From: Phycomyces nitens
Taxonomy: Eukaryota > Mucoromycota > Mucoromycetes > Mucorales > Phycomycetaceae
Length of the DNA: 64,000 bases
Assembly: GCA_022702545.1 (NCBI GenBank)
Contig: JAHRBC010000003.1
Location: 1,860,001 to 1,924,000 of the forward strand
Reading direction: 5' to 3'
How positions within the stretch are numbered: the first letter of the stretch is position 1; the number at the start of each line of letters is the position of its first letter. The notes below the pieces were generated by a model. That model searched no databases. It was given only the letters and a program-made list of their open reading frames with translations, and was not told the DNA's origin. Of this stretch, positions 36,873-46,500 are shown in pieces. The position numbers and the translations under genes are program-made.

Positions 36873-38029
36873 ATTGGACGCCATGAAGCCTGTCATGACC
36901 ACTTTTTTTTTAATCCAGGGAAAGCAAGAAAGAGCGAGGCATTGACAGAGAACGTCACATTGAATTTTCTGTTTTTTGCTTTAAAAATGATGAACTATTG
37001 GCCTCATGGAATGTGTTTTTATTCGAATAAAATCAATTCAGATGGCCTTGACCTCTTGTAATATATGTCAGATATTGGAAAAATATATGAATACAGGAAA
37101 TAGATATCTATATTGCTCCTCACAATATTGACAAGGATATTAGATCAACACTTTATAATCATATATTTATATATATATATTGCTGTTTACAGCCAAGAGT
37201 CCTATTCTTCTTTTATCCATTCAAAACAGATTACTCCACTTGAAACGATGGGCGTTGTGGTTAGTGGCCGCCACCTTGAAGTAAAAGGCCAGGCGAAGTA
37301 GGGCGGAGTGTGAAGGAGAAGAAGTGAACAGTAGTGTGAAGGCAGAGGTGGCCATAAGTGAGGAAGTTTAGTAAAGTGAATAAAGATACCTTTTTACCTC
37401 GTTAAAATCACTTTCCCATTTTATTTATTTGACAACTGATTCTCATCCCCATACGCCTAGTCATAAATATTATTTGACACATCCCTAAACCTTGCTGAGT
37501 GCATATCTATTGTCTCGAGAACGTATCCTCTTAGCAGTAGTTTATTGTCCCTCGTTACCACGCCTCCAATTGGAATAATAACCATTGCTAGCTAGTAACC
37601 CGGCTATAAACACTAGATAACTTGAGCGTCCCTCCTCATAATAGTCCCGTAACTAGTTACTTTGCCCAACTCAAGTACCCTACGTGTCAATATAAAGAGC
37701 GGCACATTTTGTATCCTAATAAAGCCAAGCTTACATACAGTTTCAAAGCACTCACTTACTGTCTATATCTTCATTACTACGTTTTATTGGTTTAATGCCC
37801 TAAAACACAATAAGAGACAAGAGTTTTCAGGAACCAGATTGAAATTTAATGTCAAATTGGCTTTTTATGAAACCATACTCAAAATATCTGTTTGTTCTTG
37901 AGGTATATGGTTTGTTAGTATCTTTTAAGGGAAATAAGAATATTGTGAGAGTGTTATTTATTGAAGAAAGAATATTATGATTGCTTATATACTATTATTC
38001 AAATTCCCTTGTAATTAAAGTCCCCGTCG
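36873..38029. other. Gene-free interval
   Basis: 1.16 kb. A short GC-richer patch at 37,236-37,330 is followed by TGAATAAAGATACC, resembling the ends of the LTR-like repeats further right. It may be an old repeat remnant. No gene is recognised. Confidence 0.45.
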
Positions 38030-38225
38030 TGTAATGGTTGGCTATCACTGTAGCAGTGTGAAGTGTACGTGTGCCTGGTGTGTAACTGCTCCTGGGATGT
38101 TAACTTGCCAGGGTCATTAGCAAGTAGTAACCAGAGATCGGTTGTGGAGTCTGTATTTCACTCAACTGTGGTGTGTATACCACAGTGCTGACTCTTTATT
38201 TTGTGAGGTTTAAATCAATTGTCCT
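38030..38225 (+). repeat. Dispersed repeat family, copy 1
   Basis: Shares an ordered set of landmarks (GATGTTAACTTGCC, AACCAGAGATCGG, GTGGTGTGTATA) with the reverse complement of 53,870-54,080 and 54,230-54,400. Diverged; no coding content. Confidence 0.6.
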
Positions 38226-38296
38226 TAATCTTGGTATGGGTCTGTACGAATATTAAATCAAAGAAAGAAATATTTAGAGAATAAAACTATCTAAAA

Positions 38297-38383
38297 GTCT
38301 CTGTGAGATTCGAACTCACGGTCTTCCAACCAAGGCCAGAAAACTGCCTGTCAAGTCAACCAAAGTCAACTATAGACCGAGAC
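38297..38383 (-). tRNA. tRNA-like sequence, probably a pseudogene
   Basis: On the minus strand an 87-nt segment has a perfect T arm (GTGAG-TTCGAAT-CTCAC), a five-pair end stem (GTCTC/GAGAC) and a GGT...ACC variable-arm-like hairpin, as in Leu/Ser-type tRNAs. The D and anticodon arms do not fold convincingly and I cannot assign an anticodon. A tRNA pseudogene or SINE head is more likely than a working tRNA. Confidence 0.3.
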
Positions 38384-38929
38384 AGGATGTTCAAAAGAAC
38401 AACAAAATTCAAAAGACTGGGGCTATTCCTCACTGTTTTAAGCAACAAAGGCTATATTCAGTTACGTGACCCCGCCTCCTTCGTTTCATCTAAACGCAAT
38501 TTTACATTCTCAGGATTAACATTATCAAAGTGCTCTTGGGTATAACTACTAGAGTAGTATAACCAAAAGCGATGAATATAGTCTTGTAGCCCAGAGGACT
38601 ACGGGCGAGAATTGAACATTGTTTCCAGCGTAAGATAATGGCCTAAAGACGTCCAGCCAAAATCCTGACAAGCACATCTTCGCAGCACCTGGTTCCATTA
38701 ACCGACCACGAGAGATTGGAGGCTTGAATAAAGTATGACTTTATACACTGTTACAATATTGATTACCGGATAGCAAGAGATTGACCAGATATCGCAACGG
38801 CCATGTACCAAACTCAGGGCTAAGATCCATACTCAGGCTTGGTAAAAGTACGGTCCTGACTTGAGAAGACAGTTATACCCCAGACACAGAAGTGCCTCTC
38901 ACATAGGCCGAGTTGGTTTGATTGCCAAT

Positions 38930-39268
38930 AGATAAAACTTGGAAAAATAAAATCAGTGAAACCCCCTAATAAATAAATTTGAAAAACTAAAAAAATTAAA
39001 AAAAAAAAATTAAAAAATAGTAGTAGTCTACTAAGCTCTCCTTCTAAGTAGATTGGAACCTTTGAGGCCACCAAAATGTCAGACACTTATGATGGCTGAG
39101 TAGGTTTAGAAAAGATATAAAAGAAGACAATATTTCATTGAATAAAAAGGATCTATCTTTCTATCTTCGTTTACGACTCCCAGTAGGTTTGGGAAATATT
39201 GGCTGTGTAATAGTATTGGAAGACCAACCCAAATCCAAAACGACAAAAAAAATTAAAAAATGCAACAG
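38930..39268 (+). repeat. Composite repeat copy A, left part
   Basis: Begins near GATTGCCAATAGATAAAA and continues through an A-rich stretch, a truncated SINE-like end (39,027-39,076) and the old LTR (39,077-39,245). It matches copies B and C. The remainder of copy A resumes at 44,571, after the Gypsy element inserted into it. Confidence 0.8.
39077..39245 (+). repeat. Old 169-bp solo LTR-like sequence (copy A)
   Basis: Runs from TGTCAGAC to AACGACA with the internal TATAAAAG and AATAAA motifs of an LTR. It is homologous to the 3' half of the neighbouring Gypsy LTR but lacks about 125 bp of its 5' part. Equivalent 169-bp units occur in copies B and C. Confidence 0.75.
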
Positions 39269-39596
39269 TGTCGTGCCTGAATTAATGTCAGCCAATCAGG
39301 ATGACAATTACACAGAGTTCTCTTTTGAGAACGACGACCGAATTGATTCCCTTTTGCTCTCTGAAGACCTAGAAGACATTAGTTATAACAAAAGTAGATT
39401 AGAAACCGAAACAGACATTTATGATAGCTGAGTAGGTTTAGAAAAGATATAAAAGAGGACAATATTTCATTGAATAAAAGGTATCTATCTTCCTATCCTC
39501 TTTTTACTCTTTTATCCTCGTTTACGATTCCCAGTGGGTTTGACCAATATTGGCTGTGTTATAGCATTGGAAGAACAACCCAGATCCAAAACGACA
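39269..39596 (+). repeat. 5' LTR of the Gypsy element
   Basis: 328 bp, TG...CA. A TATAAAAG box is at 39,448-39,455 and AATAAA at 39,473-39,478. Matches 44,243-44,570. Confidence 0.95.
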
Positions 39597-39598
39597 AT

Positions 39599-39612
39599 TG
39601 GTAGCTGAAGCA
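39599..39612 (+). promoter_or_regulatory. Putative primer-binding site
   Basis: Two bases after the 5' LTR the sequence reads TGGTAGCTGAAGCA. TGG is the usual start of a site complementary to a tRNA CCA end, and TGGTAGC fits the 3' end of initiator tRNA-Met. The match beyond seven bases is poor, so the primer is uncertain. Confidence 0.5.
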
Positions 39613-39631
39613 AGATCCTTCCCCTGAATTA

Positions 39632-40729
39632 ATGAGCACTGCCGCTGAACAACAAGAGTTCACTGAGAAAGACCTAAGAAACTTTGAAGTTGAAGAGCGC
39701 GTACAAGCAAGATTACCCGCAGAACATATCAAGACATACCAAGCAATCCGTACAGTAAAGAATATTCCCCAGGAATTCAGACTCAAGACAACTCCCAAGA
39801 GAGAAGAATTCTGGTCCAAGCAAGCAGAAGAAATCGCAAGTAACCTATTAAAAAGAATGTCCACTTCCGACGGAAACAGCGAAATGGTGAAGATGATGGC
39901 CGAAGCATTTAAGCAAGCAATGCAGACGCAGAAGGCAACGCCCAAGCCAACGTTGAAGCAACCCGATTGCTATTTTGGTGAACGCTCGGCCTCCATCCTA
40001 GATGGCTGGTTGTACTCCGTGGAACGCTATGCTTCCTATTATGGGATGTCTTCCGAAGACAAGTGCAGCTACGCTGTAAACCTCCTGAGGAGACAAGCCA
40101 GCACATGGTGGCAACGTCTCGAGATGCAAGACCGGTGCCCAAAGGAATGGGAGGCGTTCAAATCACGCATATCCGCCCAGTTCCGTCCGTCCCACACCCA
40201 ACTGTCTGCAAGAGACCGACTTGCAAGCCTGTTGCAAACCACCTCGGTAGAGACCTATGTGAACCTGTTCCGGGATATTCAGTTGGAAATCCCTACAATG
40301 AACGAAGATGAAGCCCAAGACCGGTTCATCCGTGGTCTCCAGCCTGACATCCGCTTCCATGTCATCACCCTGCAACCCTTGGACTTGGATGATGCCGTCC
40401 GTATGGCACTGGCCTATGAGAGTGGCCGACAGACCGGTTTTCATGGCATGTATGCCGAACGACCTGTGGCCCAGCAATACTACCAGTCCAACGATGTGGT
40501 TCCCATGGACTTGGACGCCGTGGATGGTCGCCGTGGTTTCCACCAGAACCGTTCGTCCTCAAACCGCCAGTATAACAACCGCCCCGCACAGACCCGTTCC
40601 GAAGTGACTTGTCACTGGTGTGAGAAACGGGGTCACATCCGTCGAAACTGCAGAGAGCGCATTGAGGCGATCAGGAAGTTGGACGAGCAACATGGCCGGA
40701 AGAAGGATTTTCGGCAAACACAGCTGTAA
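39632..40729 (+). CDS. gag: Gypsy gag (capsid-nucleocapsid)
   Basis: 365 aa from the ATG at 39632. The centre carries a retrotransposon gag domain (ASTWWQRLEMQ, CPKEWEAFKSRISAQF, YVNLFRDIQLEIP). The C-terminus has one CCHC zinc knuckle, CHWCEKRGHIRRNC, for nucleic-acid binding, followed by a basic tail. The frame is intact and ends in TAA at 40,727-40,729. pol follows in the -1 frame. Confidence 0.93.
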   Translation: MSTAAEQQEFTEKDLRNFEVEERVQARLPAEHIKTYQAIRTVKNIPQEFRLKTTPKREEFWSKQAEEIASNLLKRMSTSDGNSEMVKMMAEAFKQAMQTQKATPKPTLKQPDCYFGERSASILDGWLYSVERYASYYGMSSEDKCSYAVNLLRRQASTWWQRLEMQDRCPKEWEAFKSRISAQFRPSHTQLSARDRLASLLQTTSVETYVNLFRDIQLEIPTMNEDEAQDRFIRGLQPDIRFHVITLQPLDLDDAVRMALAYESGRQTGFHGMYAERPVAQQYYQSNDVVPMDLDAVDGRRGFHQNRSSSNRQYNNRPAQTRSEVTCHWCEKRGHIRRNCRERIEAIRKLDEQHGRKKDFRQTQL

Positions 40730-43700
40730 AGGGAGGTCAGCTGTGTTCCTTGGATAAACCCTCCCATGAGGCTAGTAATTTAACTGAGCCCTCTGATATG
40801 ATTAATAAAGAACCTGTTCTTCCCTATGTTGTTGTCCCACCTAAGACCCTTGTGTCTGTGCCTAATGAGGAAGATTGTGAATTTGCATTGGATCGGCGAT
40901 TTTTGGAGGAACTAAATGCTGCTATTGATACGGACCTGCCTCTATATATGGCTACACACAATGGTCAATCGATTTCCGTTCTCATTGACAGTGGCGCAAG
41001 TGCCAACTATGTGTCCCCCCGCATTACTGATCAAATTAAGAACGTTGAACGAATCTCTGGACGCCCTGTAGAAACTGCTGGTGGTCATTTAACAACGATC
41101 AACCAGAAAGCCTCACTCCTGCTCTCTCTCAATGGTTACCAGGACACAATCGATGCCTATGTGTTCCCAACAAAGTTCGATCTGATCCTTGGCCGTACTT
41201 GGTTGCAAAAGGCCAAACCAGTACCAGATTGGCAGCACGATCGATGGCATTTGCAGCAAAATGGCCAAGAGTTTGTCCTTAGCCCTCAGAACACTCGCCC
41301 AGTCCAGCCACAGTTACACTATGTAATCTCCGCCAAACAAACACAAAAACTTATCAAGAAGAATGAAGCTGCATGTTACCTAGTCCACTTCAAAGGTCAA
41401 CCTGGCGAGCAATCTCCGGATGATAAGTGGAACGGTCTGGTCAAAGAGTTTGATGATGTGTTTTTGGAAGGTTTGCCAGGATTACCGCCAGATCGTGATG
41501 TTCAGCATGTCATCAACACTGGAGAAGCCGAACCAACCAGCAAGCCCCCCTTCAAGATGAGTCCACGAGAGCTTGATGAACTGAAAAAGCAACTCAAGGA
41601 ACTCCTGGATCTCGGTCTGATTCGTCCCAGCTCATCTCCTTGGGGTGCCCCGATTCTATTTGTCAAAAAGAAAGATGGTGCCATGCGTATGTGTGTTGAT
41701 TACCGAGCCCTAAACAAAGTGACCATCCGTAACAACCACCCGCTGCCGCGAATTGATGAGTGTTTGGAACGACTTCGTGGGTCAAACCACTTCACTAGCT
41801 TGGACCTGAAAAGTGGTTACCACCAAGTCCGAATCCAACCATCCGATGTCCCTAAAACGGCTTTCAACACTCGCTATGGCCAGTATGAGTTCTTGGTTCT
41901 CCCGTTTGGTCTCACCAATGCCCCGCCTACATTTCAGCACCTGATGAACAATGTTCTTGGTGACTGCCTTGATGAATTTGCATTGGTGTATCTTGATGAC
42001 ATATTAATTTTCAGTAAGACTCCAGAGGACCATGAGAAGCACGTCCGACATGTCCTGAACCGGTTGAGAGAAGCGAAACTAGTGGCCAATCTCAAGAAGT
42101 GCGAATTTAATAAGCAAGAATTAGTATTCCTCGGTTTCCATGTCTCGGCACTAGGTATTCTCCCCTCTCCCGACAAAGTCAAAGCTGTGCAAAACTGGAT
42201 CGCGCCCACAAATGTCCAAGAAGTGCGACAGTTTATCGGTTTGGCCCAACACTATCGTCGATTTATCCCTGGATTTGCTGGAATCGCTGCCCCGCTGACG
42301 GATCTCACCCGCGGTGTTGGTCCCAAGCGACGATCTATTGTGTGGACTGATGAATGTCAAGCCAGTTTCGAACTCCTCAAAGAAAAGCTTACAAGTGCTC
42401 CAGTCCTTCTTGCCCCAGACATGGATAAGCCTTTCCGAGTAGAAACTGATGCTTCAGATTTTGGTGTTGGTGCAGTGTTACTGCAACAAGACGAAACTGG
42501 TACCTGGAAACCGCTAGCCTTTGAATCCAAGAAGCTGTCCAAAGCTGAACGGTCATACCCAGCACAAGAGCGTGAGCTCCTGGGTATACTCCATGCACTT
42601 CGTAGTTGGCGCTGTCTGATAGAAGGGAAGCCATTTACTGTTTTCACCGATCACTTGCCGTTAAAGTACTTCCGAAGCCAAGTGAAGCCGACTCCTCGTC
42701 TTGTCCGCTGGATCTCAGAACTAGAACTCTATGACCCCACAATCGAGTACAAACCAGGCAAAGATAACAATGTACCCGATGTTCTGTCCCGTATTGGTGG
42801 TCCCGAGAGTGAGGACATGGCTGCGGAATCAATGGAACCCGATTACTTGTATGTATCCCAGATACCTGATGAATCCGACTGGCCTAAGTTGTACACGCAT
42901 CCAGAAGAAGAATGGCCTGAGGATTACAAGGAACTGCTGCAAAGACAAAGATCTCGTTTTGTGATACACGACCAGAAAGTATTCCGGCGTGTCAAGTTTG
43001 GTGATGGTTTCCGAGAAATCCGTTATGCGTTGTTCGCCCGTCGAGCCAATCTGGTTGATAACTTCCATAAGGGTTTTGGTCATGCTGGTGAAACAACGGT
43101 GTATGATCTGATAAGGAAACGTTGGTGGTGGCCAGGGATGCGCACGGATATTCAAGACTGGCTTACAAAATGCCCTCAGTGTCAGTTAGCCTCAAATGCT
43201 GAACGAAACATCCACCATGCCCCAATGAAGCCGTTGGATGTGCCCCCTGCCTTTTCACGCTGGCATCTTGACTTCATTGGAGAATTACCAACAACTATCA
43301 ATGGTAATCGCTGGATATTAGTTGCTGTGGATTATGCCACGAACTGGCCTATTGCCCGTGCTGTACCTGATGCCACTGGAGAAGCTATTGCGAAGTTCCT
43401 GTACGAAGAGATCGTCATGCGTTTTGGTTGCCCAGATGAGATACTCACGGATCGTGGAGCAAACTTTATGTCCAAGATTCTCCTCCATTACACTGATCAG
43501 ATCAAGGTCCATCATAAGTTCACATCGGCCTTCCACCCAAGAACCAATGGTAAATGTGAGCGCCTGAATGGAATTCTCAAGCAAATGTTGCGAAAGTATG
43601 TTCATGGTGCCATTCATCGCTGGGATGAATACTTGGATACTGCTCTCTTGGCCTGTCGCATTCGCAAACATCGTACCACTGGTTTCAGCCCCTTCTTCCT

Positions 43701-44205
43701 CACGTATGGTCGTGAACCGCGTCTTCCTGGTGATCCTCTCCGACCTTTTATGAGTGCCGATCTGCCAGACGATCCTCAAGTCCTTGCCACTGATGCCCTG
43801 ACTTACTTACGTAACCTTCGTAAAGCCCGCGAAGAAGCTGAGTCTCGTGTCCGAACAAACAGCTTGCAAAACAAAGAGCGTTGGGATGCCATTATGAAAC
43901 CTCACTCGTTTGCAATTGGTGCCCATGTCCTCATGCGCCATGAGAACAAGTTCGGCCTGGAATACAACTGGATGGGTCCCTATTTGGTCATCGACAAGAA
44001 CCCAGACACTGACGTATATAAGTTGACAACTGTTGAAGGTATTCCCTACACTTCTTGGGTTCACGCAGATCGATTGAAACTGGCCAAGGTCGATGTGATC
44101 TCTCAGACTTGGTTCCACCCTACTGCTTCCCGTGCTCAGACCCGCCGAGATTTACTTGCTGCTGCCTCTTCCCCTTGGATGTCTCTGTTATTGATGATTC
44201 CTTAG
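40666..44205 (+). CDS. pol: Gypsy pol (protease, RT, RNase H, integrase)
   Basis: The frame is open from 40,666, overlaps the end of gag by 64 nt in the -1 frame and has no ATG near its beginning, so it is probably expressed as Gag-Pol. Domains in order: aspartic protease (LIDSGASANYV), reverse transcriptase (MRMCVDYRALNK, FGLTNAPPTFQ, catalytic YLDDILIFS), RNase H (TDASDFGVGAVLLQQ, FTDHLPLKYF), and integrase with the HHCC zinc finger (GFGHAGE...CPQCQLAS), catalytic Asp/Asp/Glu (WHLDFIGELP, LTDRGANF, FHPRTNGKCERLNG) and a GPY/F-type end (WMGPYLVIDKN). No stop or frameshift over about 1,180 codons. Confidence 0.95.
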   Translation, partial: GDQEVGRATWPEEGFSANTAVKGGQLCSLDKPSHEASNLTEPSDMINKEPVLPYVVVPPKTLVSVPNEEDCEFALDRRFLEELNAAIDTDLPLYMATHNGQSISVLIDSGASANYVSPRITDQIKNVERISGRPVETAGGHLTTINQKASLLLSLNGYQDTIDAYVFPTKFDLILGRTWLQKAKPVPDWQHDRWHLQQNGQEFVLSPQNTRPVQPQLHYVISAKQTQKLIKKNEAACYLVHFKGQPGEQSPDDKWNGLVKEFDDVFLEGLPGLPPDRDVQHVINTGEAEPTSKPPFKMSPRELDELKKQLKELLDLGLIRPSSSPWGAPILFVKKKDGAMRMCVDYRALNKVTIRNNHPLPRIDECLERLRGSNHFTSLDLKSGYHQVRIQPSDVPKTAFNTRYGQYEFLVLPFGLTNAPPTFQHLMNNVLGDCLDEFALVYLDDILIFSKTPEDHEKHVRHVLNRLREAKLVANLKKCEFNKQELVFLGFHVSALGILPSPDKVKAVQNWIAPTNVQEVRQFIGLAQHYRRFIPGFAGIAAPLTDLTRGVGPKRRSIVWTDECQASFELLKEKLTSAPVLLAPDMDKPFRVETDASDFGVGAVLLQQDETGTWKPLAFESKKLSKAERSYPAQERELLGILHALRSWRCLIEGKPFTVFTDHLPLKYFRSQVKPTPRLVRWISELELYDPTIEYKPGKDNNVPDVLSRIGGPESEDMAAESMEPDYLYVSQIPDESDWPKLYTHPEEEWPEDYKELLQRQRSRFVIHDQKVFRRVKFGDGFREIRYALFARRANLVDNFHKGFGHAGETTVYDLIRKRWWWPGMRTDIQDWLTKCPQCQLASNAERNIHHAPMKPLDVPPAFSRWHLDFIGELPTTINGNRWILVAVDYATNWPIARAVPDATGEAIAKFLYEEIVMRFGCPDEILTDRGANFMSKILLHYTDQIKVHHKFTSAFHPRTNGKCERLNGILKQMLRKYVHGAIHRWDEYLDTALLACRIRKHRTTGFSPFFLTYGREPRLPGDPLRPFMSADLPDDPQVLATDALTYLRNLRKAREEAESRVRTNSLQNKERWDAIMKPHSFAIGAHVLMRHENKFGLEYNWMGPYLVIDKNPDTDVYKLTTVEGIPYTSWVHADRLKLAKVDVISQTWFHPTASRAQTRRDLLAAASSPWMSLLLMIP

Positions 44206-44228
44206 TTGCTCGAGGACGATCAACAGTT

Positions 44229-44242
44229 TGGGGAGGGGATGA
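44229..44242 (+). promoter_or_regulatory. Polypurine tract
   Basis: GGGGAGGGGATGA lies immediately before the 3' LTR, where plus-strand DNA synthesis is primed. Confidence 0.75.
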
Positions 44243-44570
44243 TGTCGTGCCTGAATTAATGTCAGCCAATCAGGATGACAATTACACAGAGTTCTCTTTT
44301 GAGAACGACGACCGAATTGATTCCCTTTTGCTCTCTGAAGACCTAGAAGACATTAGTTATAACAAAAGTAGATTAGAAACCGAAACAGACATTTATGATA
44401 GCTGAGTAGGTTTAGAAAAGATATAAAAGAGGACAATATTTCATTGAATAAAAGGTATCTATCTTCCTATCCTCTTTTTACTCTTTTATCCTCGTTTACG
44501 ATTCCCAGTGGGTTTGACCAATATTGGCTGTGTTATAGCATTGGAAGAACAACCCAGATCCAAAACGACA
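44243..44570 (+). repeat. 3' LTR of the Gypsy element
   Basis: 328 bp, equal in length and, as read, in sequence to the 5' LTR. Confidence 0.95.
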
Positions 44571-44788
44571 ACAGTACTCTACCAAGCTAAGCTTGGTAGA
44601 TTGGAATCCCCGCGGCCACCGAAGTCCAAGCTGAGACTTAGCTAAAGTCCCAGGTACTGCCCCAGTATATAACCCAGTCGGCGAAAGCGTCTTTTCCCCA
44701 ATTTCCAAGCCCGAGATTCGAACCCCCGACCTGTACATTGAAAATCCAACGCCTCAACCAACCGAGTCATACACCAGTATTACTGGTA
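44571..44788 (-). repeat. tRNA-derived SINE-like unit, copy A
   Basis: Minus strand. The head has an A-box-like TGACTCGGTTGG and a B box GGTTCGAATC about 40 nt apart. The body ends in the hairpin CTACCAAGC/GCTTGGTAG. Its poly(T) tail was displaced to 39,246-39,268 by the Gypsy insertion. Confidence 0.75.
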
Positions 44789-45549
44789 TATAGAAAATTA
44801 AGAAATACGTGCAACTCTTTTCTTGCCTTTTATGGTAATAATGTCTATAGTGTCTGCTGCCTATTTTTTTTACCAAAATGATGTGCCCATCACTCAAGAT
44901 AATAGATTCTTTACATCTGTAGAGCTAATCACTAAATCTCATGCTAATTCAATCGCCTTTTCTTCTTCTTCTTCTTCTTCTTCTTCTTTTTCTCCTACTA
45001 ATGTCTTTACTAAATTTTAAATATATTAACATAAAGAGTATTTGGCTGTAATGTACACAATCTACTGAATCAATCTCTTGCAATCAGCAAATGCGCAACA
45101 AACCTTGGGCCATCAGCAACAAAAAGCACCAAAGTATATCTAGAATAATAGAGAATTTACAAAAAGAAGGGACAGAGAGACTCTACAACCATTTGTCAAT
45201 CTTGTCTTCTCTATAAAACTATTTACAGCCTTGGCTACAATACCAGTCTAGTTGATGCTATTGACTCATCAAAAGCCAAGGATAGAAAAAATAAAGGTAT
45301 TATTAAGAACATGGAAAAATCGGCAAAATAATGACTAGAAGAACAAGAAGTAGTGTATCAAGATATTCGTGTCATCAACAATAGAATAAAATAAAGGCTC
45401 GAACAAGGCTAAAAAAAAGTAAATCCAATAGACCATCTTTTCACCAATGTCTTTTCTGGCAGAAAGGTCTATTTTATATTCAAGTAAAGTCAACTAGATA
45501 TAAAAACTGAACAATTCATTTAATATGCAGGTGTACAATATCGCCGAGT

Positions 45550-45912
45550 TTGTTAATTCTCTACAATACTTGCTGTTATACTTTTACTTTATTTCCCATA
45601 TCACACAAGGTTGCAATGTCCAAAAGATGTAAAGACAAACTTGAGTTGTTCTTGACTGGTCATCAAACAAGTCCTGACTTGAGTCTAATCGAGAACAGTT
45701 GGAATATATTGGATAATTATATTGGTCCAAGATTAATCCAACATACAATATTAAACCAGCTTAAAAAGTCTCTGACCAAAGAGTGGATAAGCATTGCTTT
45801 TTTCATAGATAATGTATTACTAGATTCAGAAAACTATAAATATGGCTATCCTGTATTGAATAAAGGTCTTGTCTTTATTATATACTCTTTGGTCAATTGC
45901 TTGTATACATGA
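45550..45912 (+). pseudogene. Tc1/mariner transposase C-terminal remnant (copy A)
   Basis: 120-codon frame with SPDLSLIENSWNILDNYIG, the degenerate SPDLNPIENxW block of Tc1-type transposases, then a helical tail. The N-terminal two thirds with the first two catalytic acids are missing. A near-identical frame is at 51,953-52,315 (minus). Confidence 0.7.
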
Positions 45913-46500
45913 AGAATAATACCAATCCAAAAACATGTTTTTCATTAACAGGTCTCGACAAAGCTTACAATTGCTCAATATTTGCATACTAAATCTGTGA
46001 TTATTGATACTTTCATTAAATTTGGTAGCATCACTTGGCTCTGGTAAGCAAAGGAGTAGTTGATTTGATAAACTAGATAGACATTTGACAGCAGTAATAC
46101 ATAACCATATACCATATTGTAGTCATTGTATTTTATATGGATAAGAAATACGAGTTTCTAGCTCACAATTTAATTATTAAATAATATCAATAACATGAAG
46201 CCATGTTTCTGTATTTATAGGTTGTTTAATTATCGACATCCTGCCATAAAGCATATCAGGCCTTGGATCTTTGAGTATTGTAATATATTTTAGTACTATA
46301 TATAGTTGATTCAATACTAATGCATTGTTAATCAATTCCACATGTTAGATAAATGTATATATTTTAATAAGCAAATAAATAAATGAATAAATAAGCAAGA
46401 GCTACAACTCTTGGTACATTGAATAATATTCAAAGTTAAAGATGTAGCACATAGAGAGTAAACAGGTTTTTGAAAAGAAATACACTTTTTGTGACTATAT

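Larger units (their letters stand above)
39269..44570 (+). mobile_element. Complete Ty3/Gypsy LTR retrotransposon
   Basis: 5.3 kb. Two 328-bp LTRs (39,269-39,596 and 44,243-44,570) begin TGTCG and end CGACA; I find no difference between them by eye. It is flanked by ACAG (4 bp, or 5 bp as AACAG). A primer-binding-site candidate, gag, pol and a polypurine tract are in place, and both reading frames are uninterrupted. The order protease-RT-RNaseH-integrase marks Ty3/Gypsy rather than Copia. The insertion splits composite repeat A; copies B and C show the empty site TGCAACAGTACTCT. A recent and possibly still active insertion. Confidence 0.95.
44571..46236 (+). repeat. Composite repeat copy A, main part
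   Basis: Continues copy A after the Gypsy insertion: a SINE-like unit (minus orientation), a spacer with a TTC tract at 44,960-44,990, and a Tc1 transposase remnant. It matches the reverse complement of 51,630-53,316 closely over its whole length, so A and B form inverted arms around the ZIP gene. Confidence 0.88.

Noticed and set aside
38303..38545. 80-codon frame starting MRFELTVFQ
   Set aside because: It begins inside the antisense of a tRNA-like T arm and has no protein features.
39138..39431. 97-codon frame crossing the 5' LTR boundary, and the similar frame at 44,055-44,405
   Set aside because: They read through LTR sequence shared by both ends of the element; no protein character.
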